Below, piece by piece: positions 26,661-38,562 of a stretch of DNA of 64,000 nt. The notes under the pieces are model-generated. The model had not been told where the DNA came from. It searched no databases and was given only the letters and a program-made list of their open reading frames with translations. Every line of letters begins with the position of its first letter. The first letter of the stretch is position 1. The translations under genes and the position numbers were made by a program. This DNA comes from Lingula anatina. Lineage: Eukaryota; Brachiopoda; Lingulata; Lingulida; Lingulidae. The stretch spans positions 307,597-371,596 of the forward strand of contig NW_019775147.1 of the NCBI RefSeq assembly GCF_001039355.2, given 5' to 3'.

Positions 26661-27595
26661 CCAAGTTATGGATTTCAAGTCCACCCACCCCATTCAGTAG
26701 CGGCCATGGTTGGATTTTTGTGGAAAATGAGACTTTGCCATGGTTGGATTCATGGGGGAAATTTTTGGGCTATATTGAGCATTCAACGGATCAGAATCAG
26801 TTGAGAAACCTTTGTCACCAATTTTTTCCAATTTCAAACGGGAAAATATGCTCGTTTACTGGCCTATTATCGTTTCTAGCGGTAGGGCTCTACCAATACA
26901 TATATGTTTGAAGGAAGTTTGCAAAAAACGCACATCATTTATATATAAGATAAAGGGACGTTTGCAAGAAAGATGATGTTTTATTTCGAATTTGCAGTAA
27001 ATTTGAAAGGATATGAAAAAAAGAAAGCTTACAATTTGCAAAAAGCTTGCAAGTGACAGACAGTTTGAACGGCCTTTTTGAACAATCGATGCTACTGGTT
27101 TTCAAGGAATCAACCTAATCAATACAACAAGCACCTTATCCTATCATTTCCATCATCAATTTGACACACTGTAATTTATAAATGCATCACGGTTTGATAA
27201 AATGATGACCCAATTTTAAAGGTACTGTGTATATATTACATAATAACAGATTGCTTTTCTTCACTGCCTGGGTAAGAGTGAGAGAGATGGTAAACAAACG
27301 CATTTTCATTAGTCTTACTGGTTGTTTCATATTTCCCTAAGCATTATACATGTATCAATAACTGTTTCAAGCGGTAGGGCTGTATCAATGTACATTTGAT
27401 CAAAATAAATGCCCAGGAGACGAATTTTGCTATGTTGGTTTAGGATATTAATCCACCATTCCACAAGTTTTGACAATATGATGATAAATAGAAAGAATAT
27501 TGCGTATCAAGTACAGAAAAAGAGAAAGCTTGCCTTCACTGTCATATTTATTATTAGAGAGGTTGTGAACAAATTAAAATTTCCATTAGTCTTAC

Positions 27596-27956
27596 TGGAT
27601 GTTTCATGTTTTCCTAGCGTCATATACTGGTATCCATTACCATTTGAAGCAGTAGGGCTTCATCAACGCACAGTTGAAATAGATAAATTGATCAATGATG
27701 CTAAACATATGCTAAAAATACACAATAAGTGATAGATACAATACGAGTCCCCGAGCTGTACGTGAAATATTACGAGTGTATTGTCGAGCCGCAGGCACAG
27801 CAGTTTAGATACTGCAGAAGTTCCCACAAAACACTACTTCTTTCCCATCAGTGGCAGATTGAGAGGGGGTCAGGGGGTCCTGACGTTGATGAAGCCCTAC
27901 TGCTTCAAATGGTAATGGATACCAGTATATGACGCTAAGGAAAACATGAAACATCC
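27596..27956. repeat. Long inverted repeat (stem about 73 bp, loop about 210 bp)
   Basis: GGATGTTTCATGTTTTCCTA and the sequence up to about 27672 is present as reverse complement at about 27883-27956, with essentially one indel. A diverged direct copy of the left arm lies at 27312-27395. RNA across this locus would fold into a long hairpin. Confidence 0.85.
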
Positions 27957-28146
27957 TTCTGTTTCTGAAAAAAAAATATATCACACCAATATTCCCCTCT
28001 TAAAATTAGAATTTTGACTAGCTAAATCACAGTTTTAAATCATACCAAAGGGTACTGTTTGCTCTCCAAAACACCGATCCCTACACCATGGGGGCGTTCC
28101 GTTGCGGACCCCCCCCCCCTCCAAATAAAATTAGATCCGCCCCTGC
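27850..28146. mobile_element. MITE with CAGTGGC(A/G)GAT ends
   Basis: It begins CAGTGGCAGATTGAGAGGGG and ends, as reverse complement, CAGGGGCGGATCTAATTTTA. A second copy in the opposite orientation occupies about 46440-46803 and contains the N gap. The right arm of the 27.6-28.0 kb inverted repeat lies inside this copy. Confidence 0.65.
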
Positions 28147-28639
28147 CCACAATGTTATGATCATGAGGACACATTGATACTTCATGTGCGTTCACAGATT
28201 AAGGAAATTGTCATTATCAAATTCGAGAATACGAAGTTTTAGTTTTCGGGTAAATGCTCTTTCATGATATTAAAACGTTTGATAAAGGACTCGTTGTCAT
28301 TGTTGTCTGATCCATGGTGGGTGCTAGGATCCGACATTCAGATATTGGGCCCTTATTAGCTAGTGAGGAACAGGAGTGCAGCAGACCGTGAAACGCACTC
28401 TTACATGACGTGCTAGCCGTGGTTTAATGCTTAGGGGACGTATTTTGTATGTTAATTTCCGATATTAATTCAACACTCCTCATCTCAGCAATTTATACTC
28501 ACAGATAAGGACATCTATACCAACAACTTGTCGTTCAGGAGGAACTTAAAATGTTTGTTCTCAATTATTCTGTTAAACTCATTGGAGGTTAGTGGTCATA
28601 CGTCTTAACTTCATTTCTACACAACAAAGAAGCTACCCA

Positions 28640-28735
28640 GCAGGCATAGTCGCGTTGGATCAACGTTGATTCTGCCACGTTAAAACACCGTCATAATGTG
28701 ACGTTGACTCAACGTTGTATTTTGTTCATTGACAC
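28640..28735. repeat. CAACGTTGA-rich fragment
   Basis: Contains GATCAACGTTGATTC and GACGTTGACTCAACGTTG, quasi-palindromic words of the sort found in dispersed repeats. The rest of 28150-29120 has nothing recognised apart from a short (TA)n near 29050. Confidence 0.35.
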
Positions 28736-29123
28736 AACCTTGCAGACATGGATTGTAATTTAAAATATTAATTATTGAAAACGTGATATTTTGTTTATCA
28801 ATACTGTAAATAACTTTATCAAAAATAATAAAAAAGGTGTTTTAAAGTAAAAGTGAAAGTTGTTTTGCGTCTTTAGTAAACTAGTGAATTTTCTTAACTT
28901 GTTATTCAGAAATACATTCCAATAAACTTCCTTGCAAGGTCAGCTGACACTAGGATAAAAAAGTTGCTGTAAATATGATGAAGTTAATAAAGTTGACAGT
29001 TATCGTTACTCTGTTATAAATAGACAGGTTGTGGTGACTGTGACTTTGTTATATATATATATATTTGTGCCATTGTTGTAGGGTATAATTTAGTCGGAGA
29101 AACTAGATCTCAAGTTTGCGCTA

Positions 29124-29399
29124 TTAAAAGTGAATCGATTTTGATGCAGTCTTGTTACAATAGGTTTCGATATAGTCTCTTAAAACTTCAGAAATGATAA
29201 TTGAGGCATCCCAGACCGTTGTGTAACGAGGGAGAGAGGGTTTCCTGTTAAACACACCCTTCATGAATCTTTTAACTATTGGGTGTTGCCCCACTTGCAC
29301 GTGGTCGCTGTCAGTAATAATAACGATGGAAGATAAGGCACTCTTGGCCGTGTTTATGGCAGAGTATCCAATGTTTTGCTCATACAACTCTAAGGAAAA
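29124..29399 (-). pseudogene. Tyrosine recombinase (integrase-like) fragment
   Basis: The minus strand reads YEQNIGYSAINTAKSALSSI, then GQHPIVKRFMKGVFNRKPSL and PRYTTVWDASI. This resembles the N-terminal SAM-like core-binding part of the tyrosine recombinases carried by Crypton/DIRS-type elements in invertebrates. It breaks off after about 85 residues (TASKSIHF-stop); the catalytic R-H-R-Y domain is absent. Family assignment is from memory of the pattern, without a search. Confidence 0.55.
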
Positions 29400-29673
29400 T
29401 TAGAATATTGTTTATAGTTGTGTGAAACGGATTAATTTTCCGTCTATTACAGTACTCGTGCCATCGTTTAANCGCCTAGTAGATATGAAAACCTGGAAAG
29501 GTGCGGATGATTTTCAGCGAATTTGAAAAAGCAGAAGGAACCCTAGGGATATAAAGCAGCCAGTTTTGCGCATTTTTAAACATTTCGTCTGTATTGAGTA
29601 CACAAGAGAATGTTTATTTAAATCATAAATGCTTAAGGCAACGTTTTGCGTTGTCCGCCAAGGTTAAAACATC

Positions 29674-30534
29674 ATGCTGAAATTGAAATGGAAGAGGTCA
29701 AGTTGTCAGCGTCCAAAAACTGCAAAGTGGTTCCAGTCATTTCGGTTGAAGACACCCACAGACACAGACGACCCTTGGATCAGCGACTTGACCTGCAATG
29801 AACAAGGGGATCAGTTCTTTATAGATAATGACAACAAAAAATTGAAGCACTATTCCGAAAGTCATGAGTTGATAGCTGAAAGGGCATTACCCGAACCAAC
29901 AGCAGTTTGTGCCATAGGTAATGGCAAGACCATTGTGTCCTGTTCGGATGGCTGTTGGGTAATACCGAGTAGACCCGGGGCGTTCCACAGGTTTGCCCAG
30001 GGAGACATGGTTTCCCCTGTCAGTTTGACAACCAACGAGCGAGGACAGGTGTTAGTCTGCGATGAAGTCCAAAAATTAGTTTGCGTGTACGATGTCGAGA
30101 CGGCCCGTTTGGTTGATCGGATTAAAATTGCAGTGTGTAAAACACCCAAACATATTGCCATTCATGGGCTACACGGTGGAATTCTAGCTGTGTCAGACCA
30201 TGGGGGACATTGCGTTTATGGGGTGACACCCCAGGGCGATTCCATATTTAAATACGGGGTTTCAAACGTGGCAGGATGTGGAGATGGCCAACTTAATTCC
30301 CCATGGGGAATATGTTCCAACGCATTTGGGGAAATACTTGTCGCTGATTGGTTAAACAGTCGAGTGGCGGTTCTAGGACCTGATTGGCTGTTGAGGTCGC
30401 ATGTGCCGGAAAAATGTCATCTCAGTTTACCAACTGCAATTACCATGAATCAACACGGACATCTGATAATAGCGGATAGAATGTCTAGACGATTGGCCTG
30501 TGCTGCAAGATGTCAGATATTTGAATACTGTTAA
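29674..30534 (+). CDS. NHL-repeat beta-propeller protein (TRIM2/3-like C-terminus), single exon
   Basis: Uninterrupted 286-aa ORF. After a basic N-terminus (MLKLKWKRSSCQRPKTAKWF) it shows repeated NHL-type blades: DPWISDLTCNEQGDQFFIDN, SPVSLTTNERGQVLVCDE, TPKHIAIHGLHGGILAVSDH, SPWGICSNAFGEILVADW and LPTAITMNQHGHLIIADR, about five to six blades. No RING, B-box or coiled coil precedes it in the window, so it is an NHL-only protein or a retrocopy of a TRIM-NHL C-terminus. The ATG at 29674 is the first in frame. Such propellers bind RNA or protein partners; the partner is unknown. The last blade ends oddly (RLACAARCQIFEYC) without the usual closing strand. Confidence 0.82.
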   Translation: MLKLKWKRSSCQRPKTAKWFQSFRLKTPTDTDDPWISDLTCNEQGDQFFIDNDNKKLKHYSESHELIAERALPEPTAVCAIGNGKTIVSCSDGCWVIPSRPGAFHRFAQGDMVSPVSLTTNERGQVLVCDEVQKLVCVYDVETARLVDRIKIAVCKTPKHIAIHGLHGGILAVSDHGGHCVYGVTPQGDSIFKYGVSNVAGCGDGQLNSPWGICSNAFGEILVADWLNSRVAVLGPDWLLRSHVPEKCHLSLPTAITMNQHGHLIIADRMSRRLACAARCQIFEYC

Positions 30535-30762
30535 TTACATGCATTCGGGAAAACGGATGCCGAGATCCAAAGTTCTTCCAAACTGTGTATGTGGAGATGT
30601 TGTCTAGTTTAAAAAAATGCTTTTAAACTGATAAAAACTGCAATTTTACATGCAGACCTATTGAAATCATACAGACGTCCATTTTAATTTATATATGGAA
30701 GAATTGCTAACTAGATGGATATCCAAAATCATATTAATTTTAAACTTTAATTGAGTGTCTAA

Positions 30763-30960
30763 GGGCGCATTCCCATAGATTTTAGATCGATCTATCCCCG
30801 TGGGGAGTCTCACTAGATTACTGTCAGATAATCCCGCCTATTACAAACTGTAAGGGGGTAATTAACTTTCGTGCCCGCTCGGCTGACAGCTATTTAGCGT
30901 GAACCCCCAGGGAGTTAGGTCGATCTAGTTGGATCTATCTTATCTCTGGGAATGGGGTCC
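30763..30960. mobile_element. Short MITE, GGGC.CATTCCCA ends
   Basis: Left end GGGCGCATTCCCATAGAT, right end (reverse complement) GGACCCCATTCCCAGAGAT. Internal TAGATCGATCTA and GATCTA words are shared with the copy at 42309-42571. The neighbouring 30960-31900 holds nothing recognised. Confidence 0.7.
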
Positions 30961-31904
30961 AAGTAATGGGCCACGCTAGTAGGCTGTCACAAAAATAAAT
31001 AAATATGATATTATATAGATAGAAACGGAGATTCTATATGATATTATTTAAATGTGTCGTTAACAGCCAAATTTAAAGGGCTTGACGAAGACTGCAAATC
31101 CCGATTTTGCTATATAACCACAGTCTAAAAAAGTTATCGGGTAAGATATCTTGTCATAATAAGATGGATAGATTACAGCAGTAAGTATCGCGCAAAAAAG
31201 TGTCCTTTTTGAAAAAGTTCTATGTTTGAAAGTTTAGAACCAAGTAATTTCGCGGATTCCCCCATGCAGCATTAAGCAGAGATTTTAAAACCTATATTTA
31301 GCCTGGGGATTCCCCTTTTCTATTTAGCATACCTACGTAACCAGGTATTTTTTCGACCTATAAATACATTTGTTATTGTGGACATAAAAGACTTGCGCAG
31401 TTTTAGTCAACTTTCATTCTAGTAAGGAGCGACTTTGGCTTGTCGAATTTAATAGATCGTGGGCGGGTGTTAATCCCTAAAGTCAGGTGGATAAATTTGA
31501 CCGGATCCTGACAGTTTATGCTGGTTCGGCCTTTGAGGGACCGTCTGAAAACTGCATCAGTAGTAGCAAAGATTAAAGGTATGTACACTTTAAAAACTTT
31601 TTTGTATTCTCAGGTAAGGTAAGTTAAAGGATACAGACGGCTGCGAATCTGTTGTCTTGGAGCAGTGGTTCGGCCACTGTTGGCGGTGAGATCCGGGCTC
31701 TACATACCAATGTACTGATGAGCACATATCAGAGGCAGGGAATAGAAGTGTTAACGCACGAAACTGCGCACTTCATACTGACATGCATGTACGTGTATTG
31801 GATCCTAGGGGGAGGTTCCTCAAACCAAACTTAAGTCCCCCAAAACCAGTCTAAGCTTAGTTTTAAACCAGAAATTTGGTTTAATTCTGTTGTAAAGTTT
31901 TAGA

Positions 31905-32466
31905 ATTCGAGGACGAATTCTTTTGAAGAAGGGGTGTATGTTGTAAAGCAAATTACTTACACTTTCACTAATTACAGATAACAATTAAAGCGGAATCAAA
32001 AGAGTAAAAGGACAGATAGTTATTGAGTGTAAGTTAAGTTTCTCCAAGAGTCAACAAGTGTAGAACATGTTTTTAGTGTCAGGAAAAGATGGAAAAGGTC
32101 AAAGTCAGTAACAGTTAATGTAATTGGTTAATTTCATAAGATATAATAATTTTGATCATCTATTTATCACATGATAACTGAGTTTTGGATAAGGTCCAAA
32201 TATGAGTAATCCAAATAATATTTTAGATATCTTTAATTGAAAACAAGTATCTTAGGGATTACCTGATAAGGAAATGTTGCATGGTGACTTGCAACATGCG
32301 AATGGAAAATATTTTGTAATCACGCAAAGACAATGGAAAAGAAAACAAGTAAATGCGTGATCAGTACGGAGAAATTGAGTATAAATATTTGTGAAGTTGT
32401 AAGAAGCAAGAGTCGGTGAATAAACGTTCGGAAGCTCCAAACTGCTGTCGTCATTTCTCACTATAA
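31905..32466 (+). mobile_element. 3' LTR and pol tail of a truncated Gypsy-like retrotransposon
   Basis: 31905-31938 reads TTCGAGGACGAATTCTTTTG followed by AAGAAGGGG, the usual last pol codons and polypurine tract of Gypsy elements. The LTR follows (31939-32466, TGTTGTAAAGC to CTATAACA) with GAGTATAAATAT and GTGAATAAACG signals. It is homologous to the solo LTR at 15468-15979. Everything upstream of 31905 is lost. Confidence 0.72.
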
Positions 32467-33705
32467 CAATTCTGTTCAAGATAAATTCATAGCAGTCCAT
32501 TTAAATGAAATAATTATTGATCTGAAACATATGGTATGTCTTTCTTTTTGTAATAGTAAAGTAGGTAAGATATTTCACTTAAATTTTACGTGTAACTGGA
32601 CTACTTCTGATCTATCTTGGTCCGAAAAAGACTTTTTAAAGATTAAAATCTTTGTTTAATTTAACTATGAAATTCCTTTGCGAGACGGGCCCCAGGTGAA
32701 AAAAAAAGCAATTCTTCACTCTGGTTGAACTCAAGTTTCAAGGGATTCGGCTATTTTCTACTCTAATACATAGTCTGTAATGTGTTTAGTTCTGTCACTG
32801 TATTCTACCTTGAAAACGGCATATAATAGGGATGAGACTGTCATTTAGTGAAAAGGGTCGGACAATATGGCGTGAGGCCCAAGGGGCCGCCTAGGCCAAT
32901 GATATTTTTGGCTCCCAAAAAGTTGGAAATCCGCTGAAATTCTCATCCCTGCTTAAAACATTTAGTTGGGGAACAGCCACAAACATTTGGCATTATAGAG
33001 AAATAATTGTGCTGAGAAAGTGCAACATAGCGATCGAAGGAAACTATGAATTGAAACGAAACCTATATTTCACTGTATTGATGACGTCTACAGGTGTTCA
33101 GGTGCTTTCGGGATTTCCACTGTTTACTTTCGTGCTAACAACTAATTTTAGTCGTGTTGTATTGATTTTTTTTCGTTCATTTTAGTTATAGAGTTTAAAT
33201 GAATGAATGAATGCATATGTTTTGTTCACATATTTGATAAAAAATAATTATTAAAAATTAACTGAATTGCTTTCTACGACTCAAAATAGGCTTATAGCAA
33301 CCAAGTAAAAAACACCTGGTGCATAACTCCAGTTATATCGATCGCTTAAATCTATATTCTTTATACATTGGTTTTCCGGTAGATCTAACAATGGGGATAT
33401 TTCAATCGTTCAAATGTGTCGCAAAAATTTGGACTTGGTGTTTTTATTGGCTTTATGCTGCTGTTGCTTTTTCTTACTTCAACCGAGGCGAACGGTATAC
33501 AATACATGTATTGTTGTAGGTAACAGCATGACTGACAATATAACTTACAATCCTCTGTTTATCTTATCTAAAATGTATAATCTAAAAGTTAAATGGCTGG
33601 GTTCATGGCACTGAAAATGCCTTGTTTGCGCGACAAGAGTCGTAGTGTAGTTAACTAACGAATCTGAAAGTGCATTGTATCTATACGTTAAGTTTATGCA
33701 ATATC

Positions 33706-33707
<2 letters not shown>

Positions 33708-33745
<38 letters not shown>
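33708..33745. repeat. (ATT)n, probable tail of the adjacent non-LTR element
   Basis: Read on the minus strand this is (TAA)n lying about 165 bp after the stop of the reverse-transcriptase fragment, a plausible 3' tail. Confidence 0.8.
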
Positions 33746-33910
33746 GCCAAACTTGCAACCCGAGGGTTGGATAATTACAATCATTGCATCATAGTTGAAT
33801 AAAACCACTAGTGAGTAAGAAAAAAGGAATATTAAAAGACATATGTAAACAAATTTAAAACAAAATAACAAAAATGCAAAGCTGAATAAAAAGAAATAAA
33901 AGTCTATCAG

Positions 33911-34380
33911 TTAATTTTGAAACTTGTATATCGCACTTTTTAAAAAGTCACTCATTGATCGTTTGGTTTTAATTTTAGGTGTTTTGAATGTCTCCTGTTC
34001 CCTTAATGCAAATTTGTCATTTTGTTTTGGTTGTAAAAGATAATGCAATCTATTATCTGGTTCATTTGATATACTAATAAACAATTTTTTGCACGCATTG
34101 AGCCGTCTTTCACGCAGTAGTTCAAGTTTACTATGTTCACAAGCAGCGTCATATTCAAGATCAGGATGAATTATCTTAAGAGCTCTTTCTTGCGACTTTT
34201 CTACTAGGGCAGTCAATTCATTCGTTAACCCTAAGTGCCAGACAGGGGCAGCATATTCTAAAACTGGTCTTATGACTGTCTGGTTATAAGTTATAAGGTC
34301 ATCAGTTGTAACGCCTGCACGCTTCAGGTGCTGTAGAAAATAAATCTTTTTGCTTGCTTTTTTGGTGATTTAAAGATACA
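33911..34380 (-). pseudogene. 5'-truncated non-LTR retrotransposon, reverse transcriptase C-terminus
   Basis: Minus strand, open from about 34380 to the stop at 33911: KKIYFLQHLKRAGVTTDDLI, then RPVLEYAAPVWHLGLT, EKSQERALKIIHPDLEYDAA and a basic tail. The RPVLEYAAPVW and QERALKII motifs are those of the C-terminal region in Jockey/RTE/CR1-type polymerases. The catalytic RT domain is missing, the usual result of 5' truncation on insertion. Confidence 0.82.
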
Positions 34381-34511
34381 AGTACTTAAACTACTGAAAC
34401 GTAAGACAAATAAGTAGGTCCCTAACTATAGTTCAAGACTGTTGCTGTTACAATTCAGATTCTGTATTTACTAAACTGAAAGATTTCATGTCTTATCTAT
34501 GTCTTCACTAG

Positions 34512-35125
34512 ATGTTTCGACCTAAGAGTGAAGGTATTCCTTTGAGGGTATCCCCACATGGGGCATCCAGATACCAAAGCGATGACACGGCCCCAGGAGC
34601 TTCTAGATACCAAATGTCCACCACACACCAAGAGCCGTCATCACCAGTGGGACTGAAGCCGTATATGACAGAGCCGCAACCGTTGCTGACTGTAGATAGT
34701 AACGGAAAATTGCAGCTAAACGAGGACACCATGAGGACCATAGAAAACTGCACTCAGCCGGTGGTGTGCGTGGGGGTTATCGGACCCGCCCGCACCGGGA
34801 AATCGTTGCTGATGAACCGTCTTCTCGGACGGCAGTCAGGTTTTGATTTAGGGTCGACTCTCGACTCCAAGACCAAGGGGATATGGGCCTGGCTGGTACC
34901 ACACCCAAAAGATGCCAATTTGTCTTTGTTACTGTTGGATACTGAGGGTCTGGCCCACGCCGCGGACGGATGCTGTGATAGAGAAAACTATATATTTGTT
35001 CTGACTGTTCTGATCAGCGGGTGCCTGCTGTATAACTGCCAAGGGGTGTTCGATGCGGAAAAGGTGGACAAATTGGAGTATCCTTTTTATCTGGTAATAC
35101 GATTTGATAGCATATTTGGTAAAAT

Positions 35126-35159
<34 letters not shown>

Positions 35160-37679
35160 GCATTTGTCTACTCTATTTCTACCAATTTACTAACTGAACA
35201 AATGTGTTTTATTTATGTCACACTTTTTGTAGAGATTAAACATTATTGCCAGCCTGTTGGAAGTTTCATTGCCTTAACGCACTTAAAGACTTATTGCAAA
35301 CCTGTCGCAGCACATGGTGGACAAGATGGGTTCTGGCCGAGACACAGACGTGCTGCAATTGTTTCCAGCGCTGTACATCGTTGTGCGAGACTTCACGCTC
35401 GAGCTTGTCATGGACGGGGAACGTTGCAGTCCTGATGAGTACCTGGAACGCTGCCTGAAGACAAAATTTGGCCACAATAAGGAAACAAGAACCCGCAATG
35501 CCACCAAAGACGCCGTGAAATCCTATTTTCCAAACAGAGCGTGTTTCGTTTTGCCCCGCCCGACCGAAGAGGAAAAGCTTAGCGCTTTAGAGGAACTGGG
35601 AGAGGAGGATTTGAAACCAAATTTCGTCAAGGGGGTCAACGATATATGCGACAGGATCCACAAAGAGGTGAAACCTAAATCTATTCAAGGAAAGGTGTTC
35701 ATTGGTAGAGGTGGGTATTGCTTGAAAAAAATATTAGATAACATTTTAAGTTTTTTACTTTGTTTGTTGTTTTTATCTGTTCATTCATGCACTCGATTTC
35801 ACTTCATACGCACAATATAGTTTTTGTTATTGAGGCTTTCATCTGTTTGTTCATTTGTCAATTTAATTATGCATTGAGACAATTAAGTGGCCTATTTCAT
35901 GGCAGTGGACCTTTAATTATATGTCAGTTTAACAATCGACAAAAGCAGCTGTGCAAGAGGTTAAAACGAAAAAAAGCATCGGTCCATATCTAGATTAACA
36001 ATTTGATAAAAACGATAGTTGTTAAAATATATCCGTTAAGGTCTATACCTGTAGAAAACTGAAGTTATATGAAGATATTGTCACGTTCCATTTCAGTGCT
36101 CGGCACGCTGATACGAGACTGCCTCAAGGCATTTGAAAGCGGTTATATTCCAACAGCCCTGAGTACACTGGAGGCTCTTTCCAAAACTGAATGTAGCAAA
36201 GGTATAGAAGCCGCTCTGGAAATGTATAGGGCCTCAATGGACGTGCTGAAAGAGGATTTCCCTGTGACAGAGGAACAGCTGGTCGGTCACCACTACGAGA
36301 CATTTGAAACTGTCGTAAAACCAGAATTTGATAAATACGTAGTTTTCGACGACAAGGCAGACGGGTTCAGAAAATTAGAGGTAAAATTAAGGTCATTACA
36401 GTTATACATGTACAATATGCCAAATCCTAGCTGTAAAAACAACATTATTATGTTAATTATGATTATTATAAGATTATTATAAGATTATTATATAGCATAA
36501 GATATAAGCATATTTACTGCTTCTCTGTCTAGTGTTTACTTACTACAAATATAACTTGCTACTTCTTATATTACCTTACCTATTTGACAAAGACTCTTTA
36601 GAGTGTATGACCTCCGTGGTGTTTGTGTGATTTTTATCAAGACATTTTGTCTAGACAATCTAATTTTTTTTATTATCAATAGATAAATTACTGCTTTGAT
36701 TGTTTGACACTGACACTGACAAGCTGTTTGTTATATCAGGAGGCCATCGCCAATCATTACAAATATCTCCGAAAAATCAATGAGGAGGATTCGAGAGCAC
36801 TTTGCCAACAGATAGTCAAAACACTGCACGAGGTTTGTGTTCTGACCGCTTTCGAAGAAAACTCGTATACTGGCGAATATGGCCTTAAGCGCTTTGATGA
36901 GGATGTGGAGAAGGTTTTCTGTTGGTTTGGAAGATACTCCCATAAAGGCCCACCAGAAATTGTCTCGGCAGCATTAGAGGAATATAAGACTAAAATCGGG
37001 GATCTCAGAACGACCATTGAAGTAAACGCGACGGAAATTGCCAGAAAAAATGAAGAAATTGATGAACAGCAACGCAGAGCGATTCATGCAGGGGAGCAGC
37101 GAAAAAAATTAGAGAGAAATTTCGACGAATTTAAAACCCAAGTACGCCGTAAAGAAGAGAGAGATCGCCGCCAATTGAAAGAACTGACAACTAAACTTGG
37201 AGATTTGCGTTTGCAACACAAAGAAGAAATGCTAGAAGTGCAAAGAAAAGCCAAGTGGCAGGATATGGAAATGCAACGCGCCAATCTACAACTTCAGCAC
37301 AGCCTAGAAATCCAGAAAGAACGCAATCAAGAACAAAGAGAAACCGAAAGGAATTTAAAAGAAAGGATGCAGATGCTCAAGCGACAAAACCAGAGATTAG
37401 AAGTTTGTTTAGAACAGTTACAGGAGAACGATAGCGACGAAGGTAAGCAATTTAAAAATATTATAACACAATTTCCTAACGGTACCATGAAGTACTGTTT
37501 GAATGATTTTATATTTGACTTTTTTGTTCTTTTCGTGCACTTATATGATGTGCTAGTCCGATTCGAGTGTTTTATAATTCTATGCCGAAATCACGTAGAA
37601 AGTATGACCTATGAAGTCATCTGTTTTTGTTGTGACTGTCTTAATACTGTCTTTTCTTTCAGATTGTATCATAATGTAG
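34512..37679 (+). CDS. Guanylate-binding protein (GBP/atlastin-superfamily GTPase) with CaaX box
   Basis: Five exons: 34512-35077, 35289-35710, 36097-36380, 36740-37442 and 37663-37679 (TAG 37677-37679); phases 2, 1, 0, 1 fit. The 663-aa product has a polar N-terminal extension, then the dynamin-like GTPase domain: P-loop GPARTGKS (91-98), G3 DTEG (143-146) and the RD guanine-specificity motif in VVRDFTLELV (Arg222-Asp223). A helical middle domain (GTLIRDCLKAFESG onward) and a long charged coiled coil (about 470-655) follow. Exon 5 adds only DCIIM-stop, so C660-I-I-M663 is a CaaX prenylation box. Vertebrate GBPs oligomerise on membranes and attack intracellular pathogens; the same role here is inference. 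Start ATG follows an acceptor-like cactag, so a 5' UTR intron is likely. Donor at 35704 would shorten exon 2 by two codons. Confidence 0.85.
35126..35156. repeat. (GT)n microsatellite
   Basis: About 15 GT units in GBP intron 1; it is read through in the unspliced ORF as poly-Cys/Val. Confidence 0.95.
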
Positions 37680-38562
37680 ACGGACACATTGTAAGGGGCC
37701 AGCTGCCCATACAAGACAGAAGAGATGTCATGCATATCAAAACGGATATAGACCCGAAATAACGTGCCTTAGGGTCACCGCTGATGACCAGTGTTTTCAG
37801 TTATGTTTTATTAGACCCACAACGATTTTATGTAGGATTTTTACCTTTTATTCGTTAATTAATGGGCTCTTTTTATTCAATCCAATTCTGATTTAAATAA
37901 CCAATCCGGTGATTTTTTTTCATACGATCAACTTTTTTTGTTTGTTTGTTTTGGAATCTTCCTTATTGACAGGTTTCGACCTAATCATGGGGATGCATAT
38001 CGGTGCCCGAACTGTACTTTTCTTTACCACTAAGGTGTATATAGTGGTGGTGTTACAGAGCAGTGGTATGATTCTACGTTTGTACGGTAAATAAAGTGCC
38101 ATCCACAGCATACAGTGTCCTCTCACAGCAGGGCGCAAAACGCGGTCAGCTGAGACGCAGTTTCAACACGATCTTTGAAGCCATACTACGGGCGTTGATA
38201 TTGTAAAAGTCCAACGCACCTTTAAGCACCTAGGGTGACAACAACAACAACAACAACAAAAGAAAAGACTTAAAAGACCAAAATGTTGATTTACTGTTAT
38301 TGAGAATAAACCCGCAGTGCTGTGGTTTACAAGGAGAAAGTTGCGATTAGCCAGTAGGCTCTACCTAAGTACAAAGTAAAACAGGTTCTTAATTTGAAAT
38401 GCGATATAAACGCACTCATAACCAGGTGGTTAAGGGGTGTCATTTTGCTGCCATGGTAACGGTTGATGGAGTCCATTAAGGCTGGTTAACAGTACGTGAC
38501 CTAAGTTCTGCGTCAGTTAACAACACTTTTGAGAAGTAGAGAGGAGAGTAGGCCTATAAGAC
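37680..38562. other. Intergenic spacer between the GBP gene and the glycosyltransferase
   Basis: Includes the GBP 3' region and a small (CAA)n at about 38239-38261. No exon recognised. The last 100 bases before 38563 should hold the glycosyltransferase 5' UTR. Confidence 0.5.

Noticed and set aside
29862-30161. 99-codon minus ORF
   Set aside because: Antisense shadow of the NHL gene.
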